From the NCBI GenBank assembly GCA_900548355.1, contig URKR01000014.1:1-54425 (forward strand): a stretch of 54,425 nucleotides of DNA. Reading direction: 5' to 3'. The DNA is from an uncultured Oscillospiraceae bacterium. Its GTDB lineage: Bacteria; Bacillota; Clostridia; Oscillospirales; Ruminococcaceae. The notes beneath the pieces are model-generated. The model did not search any database. It was not told where the DNA came from and worked only from the letters and a program-made list of their open reading frames with translations. The position numbers and the translations under genes were made by a program. Below are positions 1 through 6,672 of the stretch, in pieces. Within the stretch, counting starts at the first letter, position 1; every line of letters begins with the position of its first letter.

Positions 1-2
1 TG

Positions 3-231
3 GACAGTCTGAAAGGCGATGACGATTTTACCCCGTTCCGCAACATCATGAATGAGTTTTACGCCCGTGACACCAGTCGGAAAATTCGCTCCGTATTCAA
101 GTCCAAAGGCATGAGCGGCAAGCACCTGACCGGCACCGTCATTTATGGCTACCTGTGGGACGAAAAACGGGAACACTGGCTTGTGGACGAAGAAGCCGCC
201 GAAGTGGTACGCCGTATCTTTTGTCTTGCCG
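3..231 (+). pseudogene. Large serine recombinase, internal fragment
   Basis: The reading frame is open from the window edge and carries the middle of a resolvase-type recombinase: the end of the catalytic domain (DDFTPFRNIMNEFYARDTSR) and the start of the recombinase domain (VIYGYLWDE, then EEAAEVVRRIF). Members of this family run about 500 residues, and this frame breaks near base 231, just after VVRRIFCLAA, where the sequence continues in another frame as a different gene. The 5' end lies outside the window, so only the 3' truncation is seen directly. It is probably a dead remnant of an integrated element. It is a different homologue from the recombinase at the right edge. Confidence 0.8.
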
Positions 232-405
232 CAGATCGCCAGCATCAAACAGGCCAGCGCCATGATGGGGCTGCCGGTTTACTATCTGCGGCGGCTTTGC
301 AAAGAGGTGCCTGGTATCGCGTTCCAATCCGGCGTGAAATGGTACATCAACCTGGGACGCCTGGCCGATTATTATAACGGCCGCTTGACGGATACCAAAG
401 CATAA
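229..405 (+). pseudogene. Excisionase/HTH-like DNA-binding protein, 5'-truncated
   Basis: The frame reads LPQIASIKQASAMMGLPVYY and then LRRLCKEV, ending after YINLGRLADYYNGR. This resembles the small winged-helix/HTH excisionase-type proteins of clostridial conjugative elements. No start codon or ribosome binding site belongs to it: upstream it is joined directly to the recombinase fragment at about base 229-231, in another frame. It looks like the C-terminal 58 residues or so of a gene left by a deletion that fused two mobile-element genes. A tyrosine integrase follows 125 bases downstream, the usual neighbour of such an excisionase. Confidence 0.6.
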
Positions 406-530
406 ATAATACGTACTGTCAAGCATACCGAGCGGTCCTGCGACAAACTTCCTCCCGGCAGAAAACTTGGCTATAGTGGGTGTCAGGAGGGCAACTCCAA
501 TACGCTAACCATAGCCCAGGAGGAAAAACG

Positions 531-2018
531 ATGGCATCTGTAAAATTGATAACGCCCCAAAACAAACCAAAGTATTTCAAGTTGACCGCCAACATAGTGG
601 TGAATGGCGAGAAAAAACGGTACTATTCCCGGTTCGAGTTTGACCCCAAGGTGCTCAGGACAGCAAAGTCGAGATACGCTGCGGCGATGGCCGCGGCAGT
701 CCGCTTTGAGTCTGAGATGCAGCAGGAGGCGTTAAACCCCAAAAAGCCGGAACCTGTTCGGACGTTTGCCGAGGTGGCGGAAGAGTACATCCAATCCTGC
801 AAAGCCAGAAAAGCGCCTTCCGCCCGGCTGAACGGCAATTACGATGCAAACAAAAACAAGGCGAACACAACAAACAACAAGGAAACCTACCTGCGAAAGC
901 TGCAAACGGTGTGCCCCTGGTTCACCTCGATGGAGGTCAACAAGATCAGCAAAGGCGACTATGAGCGGCTGATGGACGAGATGGAGGTGATGGGGCCGTG
1001 CCGCCGTGAACGGGCCACCCTGCGTCCGGGGGCGGAAGTGTACAAGACAGCCTCCTTCACAAAGCTGGCAGCGAAGTGCGATGTCACCCCGTATACGATG
1101 GCGGAAGCATTCCGCGGTAAGACCGTGAAACGGCATACCGCCGATGAGATCGCCAAGGCAATGGGGCAGCCCGTGGAGGTGCTGTTTCAGATCGAGGTGG
1201 TTGAACACGCGCTTTCCCAAAAGACAATGCGGGAGTACGCGTTGTTCGCCCGACAGGTTTTGCAGTACGCCGCCGAGCACTACGGCGGTATGAAGCCGGA
1301 GTTTGCACTGCCAGCAAAAGGCAGTCGTCCCCGCTTCGTGGATTGCCTGCATGAGGATGAGGTGCAAATCCTGTTGAAAGAATTGGATCGAGGCAGCATG
1401 ATCGAACAGGCGGTGATTCGGGGGCTGCTCAATACGGGTGTCCGCCGCGGCGAACTGGCGGGGCTAACCTGGGACGACATCGACTTTGCCGGATGCACCG
1501 TACACGTTTACAAGTCTCTGCTGGTTATCAAAGAGTATGGGTATCAGCTGACCACCACCAAGGAATCGAACGACCGCTATGTGGATGTGGCACCGGAGTA
1601 TATGGAGTTCATGCAGCGATACTACGACTACTGGAAGACAAAGAAACGGCTGATGGGGGCCAGTTGGCAAACCGCCATTGAGAAAAAAGACAGCAAGCAC
1701 TATGCCTCCCTGCGGGCCTTGGCCGGGAACGATTTTGTGATCTGCAATGACCAAGGCTGGCCGTTAAACCCGGACTGTTACGCGGCAATGGTACGCCGTG
1801 TAGGGGACAGGGCAGGGGTTCGCCACCTGCATCCGCACATGTTCCGGCATACCTTCGTCAGCCTGCTGATGTCCAACCCGGAAATCGACGTGGCCACGGT
1901 AGCCGCCGAAGCGGGGCACGCGCAGCCCAGCACTACCCTGATGATCTACACACAGCAGTATAAAAAACGGCAAAAAATGATCCGTAGTCAACTTAGCAAA
2001 GAATTGTACGGCAAATAG
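531..2018 (+). CDS. Tyrosine-type site-specific integrase
   Basis: A 495-residue integrase that would catalyse integration and excision of the element that ends here. The start is set by the AGGAGG at 518-523, not by the upstream in-frame ATG at 480. The catalytic set is visible: Arg305 in TGVRRGEL, His436 and Arg439 in HPHMFRH, His463 in AGHAQP, and the nucleophile Tyr473 in MIYTQQY. The N-terminal part (about 10-130) fits arm-binding and SAM-like core-binding domains. Oddly, residues of about 174-218 (LAAKCDVTPYTMAEAF, then DEIAKAMGQPVEVLF) look like an XRE-type helix-turn-helix inserted in the core-binding region. The gene points toward the tRNA(CAU) region, its likely attachment site. Confidence 0.93.
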   Translation: MASVKLITPQNKPKYFKLTANIVVNGEKKRYYSRFEFDPKVLRTAKSRYAAAMAAAVRFESEMQQEALNPKKPEPVRTFAEVAEEYIQSCKARKAPSARLNGNYDANKNKANTTNNKETYLRKLQTVCPWFTSMEVNKISKGDYERLMDEMEVMGPCRRERATLRPGAEVYKTASFTKLAAKCDVTPYTMAEAFRGKTVKRHTADEIAKAMGQPVEVLFQIEVVEHALSQKTMREYALFARQVLQYAAEHYGGMKPEFALPAKGSRPRFVDCLHEDEVQILLKELDRGSMIEQAVIRGLLNTGVRRGELAGLTWDDIDFAGCTVHVYKSLLVIKEYGYQLTTTKESNDRYVDVAPEYMEFMQRYYDYWKTKKRLMGASWQTAIEKKDSKHYASLRALAGNDFVICNDQGWPLNPDCYAAMVRRVGDRAGVRHLHPHMFRHTFVSLLMSNPEIDVATVAAEAGHAQPSTTLMIYTQQYKKRQKMIRSQLSKELYGK

Positions 2019-2041
2019 TTGTTTTTTGAAGCCGCCCTAAA

Positions 2042-2079
2042 TTTTGGCTACCAAAATTTCACAGGTTTGGCTACCAAAA
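2042..2079 (+). repeat. Arm-type repeats, left of the tRNA
   Basis: Two direct copies of TTTGGCTACCAAAA lie at 2042-2056 (with one extra T) and 2066-2079, just after the integrase stop. The reverse complement occurs twice on the far side of the tRNA (2245-2269). Paired inverted copies flanking a tRNA core are what integrase arm-binding sites look like. This role is inferred from layout only. Confidence 0.6.
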
Positions 2080-2123
2080 AAAGAACGTGCAGCGTTAAAA
2101 ATAACGACTGCGCGTTCTTTTTG
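2079..2123. terminator. Bidirectional terminator between integrase and tRNA
   Basis: An imperfect inverted repeat, AAAGAACGTGCAG...CGTTA and TAACG...CTGCGCGTTCTTT, is bounded by A and T runs. It can end both the rightward integrase transcript and the leftward tRNA transcript. Confidence 0.75.
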
Positions 2124-2127
2124 CAAG

Positions 2128-2201
2128 TGGGCCAGGCAGGGTTCGAACCCGCGACCAATCGGTTATGAGCCGACAGCTCTGACCAGCTGAGCTACTGGCC
2201 C
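2128..2201 (-). tRNA. tRNA with CAU anticodon (Met or Ile2)
   Basis: A complete 74-nt cloverleaf read leftward: acceptor stem GGGCCAG/CTGGCCC, D-arm AGCTCAGCTGGTCAGAGCT, anticodon loop CTCATAA (CAU), T-arm CGGGTTCGAACCC and discriminator A. CCA is not encoded, unlike the three tRNAs near 12 kb. CAU can be elongator Met or, after lysidine modification, Ile2, and the sequence alone does not settle this. No promoter sits directly upstream; the nearest is at 2401-2429, beyond a second copy of the 5' half. The gene ends in the terminator at 2079-2123. Confidence 0.93.
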
Positions 2202-2244
2202 AAATGACGAAATCTATGAAGTTTTCGGTGCGGCTTTGGATGGC

Positions 2245-2269
2245 TTTGGTAGCCAATCGGTAGCCAAAA
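2245..2269 (+). repeat. Arm-type repeats, right of the tRNA, inverted
   Basis: TTTGGTAGCCAA (2245-2256) and GGTAGCCAAAA (2259-2269) are the reverse complements of the repeats left of the tRNA. Together they bracket the tRNA as an attP core would be bracketed by P and P' arms. Confidence 0.55.
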
Positions 2270-2345
2270 CGAGAAAAATCAACAGGTGTTCATTCTGAAA
2301 CAACGTAAAATCGTTGTTTGCAAAAGAAATTTTGGTTGGCTCTGG

Positions 2346-2387
2346 CGGTTATGAGCCGACAGCTCTGACCAGCTGAGCTACTGGCCC
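2346..2387 (-). pseudogene. Duplicated 5' half of the tRNA(CAU)
   Basis: These 42 bases are identical to 2160-2201, from the tRNA 5' end to just past the anticodon loop; the 3' half is missing. This is the size and place of a tyrosine-recombinase crossover core in a tRNA. The half-copy lies directly downstream of the tRNA promoter at 2401-2429, so it is probably the original chromosomal 5' half (attL/attR scar). The 144 bases between the two copies hold the inverted arm repeats and no gene. Confidence 0.85.
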
Positions 2388-2400
2388 GGACAATGCAACT

Positions 2401-2429
2401 ATTATAGCAGAAAGTTTTGGGTTTGCCAA
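2401..2429 (-). promoter_or_regulatory. SigA promoter of the tRNA region
   Basis: Read leftward: TTGGCA, 17-base spacer, TATAAT. It starts transcripts just before the half-tRNA at 2387, and readthrough of about 190 bases would be needed to express the complete tRNA at 2128-2201. Confidence 0.8.
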
Positions 2430-2441
2430 GGGGGGATGGGC

Positions 2442-2470
2442 TTGCAGAAACCGCGGGAATGTGGTATAAC
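2442..2470 (+). promoter_or_regulatory. Promoter of the ornithine carbamoyltransferase gene
   Basis: TTGCAG, 17 bases, TATAAC, about 60 bases upstream of the start codon. The AT-rich stretch just downstream (TTGTATGAATATGCAA) vaguely resembles an ArgR box but is a poor palindrome, so arginine control is only a guess. Confidence 0.6.
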
Positions 2471-2531
2471 TATACATGTTTATTGTATGAATATGCAATT
2501 TCGGCCGCATGGCTGCTGGAGGGAACACACA

Positions 2532-3536
2532 ATGGATATCAGTACTTTCAAAGGACGGGACTTCTTGACCCTGCTTGACTATACGCCTGAGGAGATCACG
2601 GCCCTGCTTTCACTGGCCGCAAAACTCAAAGCCCAAAAGAAAGCCGGCATCCCGCACGACGGGCTGCGCGGCAAAAACGTTGCGCTGATTTTTGAAAAAA
2701 CATCCACCCGCACCCGGTGCAGCTTTGAGGTTGCGGCGCACGACCTCGGCATGGGCACGACCTACCTTGACCCGGCGGGCAGCCAGATCGGCAAAAAGGA
2801 ATCGATCGCCGATACGGCCCGGGTGCTTGCTTCGATGTTTGACGGTATCGAGTACCGCGGCTTCGGCCAGGCTATTGTGCAGGAGCTGGCCGACGCCGCC
2901 AAGGTGCCGGTCTGGAACGGCCTGACCAACGAATACCACCCCACCCAGATCCTGGCCGATTTCCTGACCTTGCAGGAGCATTTCGGCAAACTGGCCGGGC
3001 TCAAGTTCGCTTACCTGGGCGACGCACGGTACAATATGGGCAACTCGCTGATGATCGGCTGCGCCAAGATGGGGCTGCACTACACGGCTTGCGCGCCGAA
3101 GGAATACTGGCCCGATCCGGCGCTTGTTGCCCGGTGTGAGGAATTTGCCAAAGCTTCGGGCGGCAGCGTGACGCTGGCTGATACCCCCGACGCCGCGGCC
3201 GGGGCCGACGTGCTCTACACCGACGTCTGGGTCAGCATGGGCGAGCCGGAGGAAGTCTGGGCCGAGCGCATCCGGGCGCTGGCCCCTTACCAGGTCAACG
3301 CCGCGCGGATGGCTGCCGCCGCACCGGGCGCGGTGTTTATGCACTGCCTGCCGGCCTACCATGACCACAAAACGGCGATCGGCAAAGAGATGGGCGAAAA
3401 GTTCGGCCGCGACGCGATGGAAGTCACCGACGAAGTGTTCGAAGGGGCGCAGTCGATCGTGTTTGAAGAGGCAGAAAACCGCATGCATACGATCAAAGCC
3501 GTTATGGCTGCGACGCTGGGGTACGCCGGAGCGTAA
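2532..3536 (+). CDS. argF: Ornithine carbamoyltransferase
   Basis: Makes citrulline from ornithine and carbamoyl phosphate in the cytosol. The 334-residue length is typical. The carbamoyl-phosphate loop [13 protein letters not shown], the HPTQILAD motif and the catalytic HCLPAYHD loop are all present; the last marks ornithine rather than aspartate carbamoyltransferases. The start at 2532 is chosen for its GGAGGG at 2518-2523; an in-frame ATG at 2436 lies inside the promoter. No other arginine gene is adjacent, so an anabolic (argF) or catabolic (arcB) role cannot be told apart by context. It starts the chromosomal core next to the integrase scar. Confidence 0.95.
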   Translation: MDISTFKGRDFLTLLDYTPEEITALLSLAAKLKAQKKAGIPHDGLRGKNVALIFEKTSTRTRCSFEVAAHDLGMGTTYLDPAGSQIGKKESIADTARVLASMFDGIEYRGFGQAIVQELADAAKVPVWNGLTNEYHPTQILADFLTLQEHFGKLAGLKFAYLGDARYNMGNSLMIGCAKMGLHYTACAPKEYWPDPALVARCEEFAKASGGSVTLADTPDAAAGADVLYTDVWVSMGEPEEVWAERIRALAPYQVNAARMAAAAPGAVFMHCLPAYHDHKTAIGKEMGEKFGRDAMEVTDEVFEGAQSIVFEEAENRMHTIKAVMAATLGYAGA

Positions 3537-3587
3537 AGCGATCCGCCGGAGCGAACGGTACGAGGGTCGGAACTTGGAGATCTGTGC

Positions 3588-3616
3588 TTGTAATAGGGAA
3601 GCAAAGAGCCTATAAT
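3588..3616 (+). promoter_or_regulatory. Promoter of the GH4 gene
   Basis: TTGTAA, 17 bases, TATAAT, ending 63 bases before the start codon. It gives the glycosidase its own transcript, separate from argF. Confidence 0.65.
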
Positions 3617-3679
3617 TGCAAGCAGAACGAGGAAACCGCCCGTGCGGGGCCGGCTCCCGGAAAACGGCGGAGGAAAAAC

Positions 3680-5089
3680 ATGCAGTACAAAAACAACAAA
3701 GTATCGGATATCCAGATTGCCTATATTGGCGGCGGGTCCAGGGGCTGGGCCTGGACTTTTATGACAGACCTTGCCCTGGAACCCCAGATCTCCGGGACCA
3801 TCCGGCTGTATGACATCGATGTCCAGGCGGCACAGAACAATGCCGTCATCGGAAACCGCGTTTCAAGCCGGAAAGATGCGGTGGGGAAATGGACATACCA
3901 GACCTGCCAAAGCCTGCAAGAGGCCCTGAACGGCTGTGATTTTGTTGTGATATCCATCCTTCCGGGCACTTTTGACGAGATGGAGTCGGACGTGCACCTG
4001 CCGGAGCGGCTGGGAATTTACCAGTCTGTCGGGGATACGGCCGGGCCGGGCGGTATGATCCGGGCGCTGCGGACGATTCCCATGTTTGTGGAAATCGGGG
4101 AGGCAATCCGGAAGTATGCGCCGCAGGCCTGGGTCATCAACTATACCAACCCGATGTCCCTCTGCGTAAAGACCCTTTACCACACCTTTCCACAGATCAA
4201 AGCGTTTGGGTGCTGCCACGAGGTCTTTGGAACCCAGCAGCTGCTGAAAGGCATCTGTGAGCGGGTGTGCGGGGAACAGGACATTGACTGGCACGACATC
4301 CATGTGAATGTTCTGGGAATCAACCATTTCACCTGGTTTGACCGGGCCTCCTACCGCGGGATCGACCTTTTCCCGGTTTATCGGAACTATGTGGAAGAAC
4401 ATTATGAGGAAGGGTATGAGGAAGAGAACAAAGAAAAACATTGGATGAACTCTTCCTTCAACTGCGCGCATCGCGTCAAGTTTGACCTGTTCCGGCGCTA
4501 TGGGCTCATTGCGGCGGCCGGCGACCGCCACCTGGCTGAGTTCATGCCCGGCAACGAGTATCTGAACGACCCCGAGACGGTCCGGCAGTGGAAGTTTGGC
4601 CTGACCACGGTGGCCTGGCGGAAGGAAGACCTGGCAAACCGGCTTGAAAAGAGCCGCCGGCTGGTCTGCGGGGAGGAAGAAGTGGAACTGAAACCCAGCG
4701 GGGAGGAAGGCATCCTGCTCATCAAGGCGCTCTGCGGCCTGGGGAGGGTGGTAAGCAACGTCAATATCCCCAATACCTTTGGCCAGATTGTGAACCTCCC
4801 GCGGACGGCGCTGGTGGAAACCAACGCGCTGTTTGAAAAGGACGCGGTGCGCCCTGTGGCTGCGGGAACGCTGCCGGACGCCGTGAAGAACCTGGTGACG
4901 CCGCATATTGAAAACCATGAACGCATCCTGCAGGCGGCGCTGACCTGTGACAAAGAGCTGGTTGTGCAGGCTTTCCTGTGCGACCCGCTGGTGAAAGGCA
5001 AGGCCTGCCAGGAACAGGATATCCGGAAGCTGGTGGACGATATGATTGAAAACACCCTTGCGTATCTGCCGGAAGGGTGGAAAAACTGA
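3680..5089 (+). CDS. GH4 family NAD+/Mn2+-dependent alpha-glycosidase (LplD-like)
   Basis: A 469-residue glycoside hydrolase family 4 enzyme, which uses NAD+ and a divalent metal to cleave by oxidation and elimination. Visible are the N-terminal Rossmann loop (AYIGGGSRGW), the NYTNPM motif, the metal-binding Cys-His in GCCHEVFGTQQ, and INHFTWF. The CHEV variant and overall sequence resemble Bacillus LplD-type alpha-galacturonidases more than 6-phospho-glucosidases, but the substrate is not certain. The start is set by GGAGGAAAAAC just upstream; a longer in-frame start at 3584 overlaps the promoter. No sugar transporter or regulator is adjacent, which is unusual for a GH4 gene. GC content is slightly lower than in the later core. 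Confidence 0.88.
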   Translation: MQYKNNKVSDIQIAYIGGGSRGWAWTFMTDLALEPQISGTIRLYDIDVQAAQNNAVIGNRVSSRKDAVGKWTYQTCQSLQEALNGCDFVVISILPGTFDEMESDVHLPERLGIYQSVGDTAGPGGMIRALRTIPMFVEIGEAIRKYAPQAWVINYTNPMSLCVKTLYHTFPQIKAFGCCHEVFGTQQLLKGICERVCGEQDIDWHDIHVNVLGINHFTWFDRASYRGIDLFPVYRNYVEEHYEEGYEEENKEKHWMNSSFNCAHRVKFDLFRRYGLIAAAGDRHLAEFMPGNEYLNDPETVRQWKFGLTTVAWRKEDLANRLEKSRRLVCGEEEVELKPSGEEGILLIKALCGLGRVVSNVNIPNTFGQIVNLPRTALVETNALFEKDAVRPVAAGTLPDAVKNLVTPHIENHERILQAALTCDKELVVQAFLCDPLVKGKACQEQDIRKLVDDMIENTLAYLPEGWKN

Positions 5090-5156
5090 GGACGCGGCGG
5101 CTTTTAGGCCAAGGCTTGTTTGCCGCCAACGGAATGTAACCTTTTTTCGAAAACCC

Positions 5157-5195
5157 AAGCCCGTTTATGCGCAAAGAGCATAAGCGGGCTTTTTG
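5157..5195. terminator. Bidirectional terminator
   Basis: AGCCCGCTTATGC and its inverse flank a short loop, with a T run on one side and an AAAA stretch on the other. It separates the converging GH4 gene and the GrpB-deaminase gene. Confidence 0.85.
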
Positions 5196-5202
5196 GCGTG
5201 GC

Positions 5203-6123
5203 TTATCCGTTTGTTTCGGACTGGCCTGCATACCACCATTCGGGCGTGAGTGATTCCAGCCGGGTGACCGTTTTGGTTTCATAATCGCACAGAATTTCTG
5301 TTTCGCCGGCGGATTGGCTCAGCTGCATCATGAATTCCCGGCATGCCCCGCACGGCATGCCCGCCTTTCCATCCGGCATAACGGCGACGATCTTTTTGAT
5401 TTGGGTTTCACCGTTAGTAATCATATTGGCAATCGCATTTCTTTCCGCACACATCCCCAATGAACAGGCGGTATCAATGCAGACGCCGGTATAGATCGTC
5501 CCGTTTGCGGAAAGAAGCGCCGCGGCAACGGCGCCGGCCTCGATCAGGGGTGAAATCTTTCTTTCGTACTGCACTTTGCGTGCGGCTATATACAGCCTGT
5601 CCCATGTTCCATCGTATTGTGCAAGCGCACGCTTTTCCATCTCGCGAACAAAATCTTCCTTGCCGTCACAATAGCCGTCTATGTCATAAGGGAACCCCTG
5701 CGCAAGGTCTTTTTTGAGGTTTGCGTACTCGTTCCGTTCCTTTTCCCGGCTGCGCATATAGTCGCGGAAGGCAAGATGCCGCCCGATGTTTTCCCAGTCA
5801 TCGGCCTGGAACATATGAATCTGATGGGTTCGCTCATCGCCGCCTTTGCGGAGATACCGTCTGCCGGTTATTCCGAATTCGCCAAGATATTCATACCCCA
5901 GCCCTGAAAACTGTTCCGCAGCGGCATCTGCCTGCGCAAGGCTTCTGACAGCCACCATAATATCAATGATGGGCTTGGCGGGTAAGCCCGGAACAGAGGT
6001 GCTGCCAATATGGTAGATCGCTATGCAGTTGCCTTTGAGTATTTCGGTAATATGGTCCCGTTCCTGTGCATATTTCAGCGGCCATTCCGGGTCGTATTCC
6101 ACAACGGTGATATGCTGCGGCAT
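5203..6123 (-). CDS. GrpB (UPF0157)-cytidine deaminase fusion protein
   Basis: A 306-residue two-domain protein. Residues of about 1-165 form a GrpB/UPF0157 nucleotidyltransferase-like domain (HIGSTSVPGLPAKPIIDIMV). Residues of about 170-306 form a cytidine/blasticidin-S-deaminase-like domain with the zinc motifs CAE (225-227, Glu as proton shuttle) and PCGAC (257-261). Three starts are in frame; the ATG at 6123 is best spaced from AAGGAG. The deaminase part would hydrolyse cytidine or an aminopyrimidine nucleoside analogue; the role of the GrpB part is unknown. GC content is lower than in the downstream genes, so transfer is possible. It stands alone between a terminator and the acetyltransferase. 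Confidence 0.88.
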   Translation of the reverse strand: MPQHITVVEYDPEWPLKYAQERDHITEILKGNCIAIYHIGSTSVPGLPAKPIIDIMVAVRSLAQADAAAEQFSGLGYEYLGEFGITGRRYLRKGGDERTHQIHMFQADDWENIGRHLAFRDYMRSREKERNEYANLKKDLAQGFPYDIDGYCDGKEDFVREMEKRALAQYDGTWDRLYIAARKVQYERKISPLIEAGAVAAALLSANGTIYTGVCIDTACSLGMCAERNAIANMITNGETQIKKIVAVMPDGKAGMPCGACREFMMQLSQSAGETEILCDYETKTVTRLESLTPEWWYAGQSETNG

Positions 6124-6205
6124 CGTCATCACTCCTTATCCGGTTTGGCTTCCTTTGTTGGTCCGGTTCTTTCTTTGCGCACGGTTCACTGCCATTTGGT
6201 ATCGG

Positions 6206-6622
6206 TTACAACCCGCCCAGCCGCAGTTCCATGCCGGGGCCGCGGGCGGGGGAGGGCAGGGGGCGGAAGCCGAACCGGGCATAAAAACCTTCCTTGCCGG
6301 CGGCTGAAGCCAGCAGCACGGTGGCGCGGACCCCGGCGGGCAGCGAACGGCGTGCCCAAAAAAGCGTTTGCGCAACCAGCGCCTGCCCGACACCGCGCCC
6401 TTGCCAGGCTGGGGCTACAGCAACATCGACAAGCAGCATGTACAACCCGTCCCCAACGAGCCGTGCCATGCCGATGGGGGTGTCTCCGACTCGAGCGGTA
6501 ACGGTGTAGAGGCTGCGGGCCAGCGCCGTGGCCGCGCGGTCGGCGGGGTGCGGCGTCCAGCCGACGGATTCACGCAGCGCATTGTATACGGCAGGGGTCA
6601 GGTCATTTTCATACAGCGTCAT
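6206..6622 (-). CDS. GNAT family N-acetyltransferase
   Basis: A 138-residue acetyltransferase of the GNAT fold. The acetyl-CoA loop is seen as VDVAVAPAWQGRGVGQALV (the Q/R-x-x-G-x-G/A motif), followed by FYARFGFRPL, typical of motif B. The start at 6622 has GAGGTG 6 bases upstream; the longer frame to 6691 would overlap the helicase gene. The substrate cannot be read from the sequence. It is the last gene of a leftward set 50 bases behind the nuclease-helicase gene. Confidence 0.88.
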   Translation of the reverse strand: MTLYENDLTPAVYNALRESVGWTPHPADRAATALARSLYTVTARVGDTPIGMARLVGDGLYMLLVDVAVAPAWQGRGVGQALVAQTLFWARRSLPAGVRATVLLASAAGKEGFYARFGFRPLPSPARGPGMELRLGGL

Positions 6623-6672
6623 AGAGCACCTCGGTTCGTGAGGGAAAAGCCGGTGCCGGTCTTTCGGCCCTT

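Noticed and set aside
2476..2500. ArgR box in front of argF
   Set aside because: TTGTATGAATATGCAA matches the expected palindrome at too few positions and only one copy is present.
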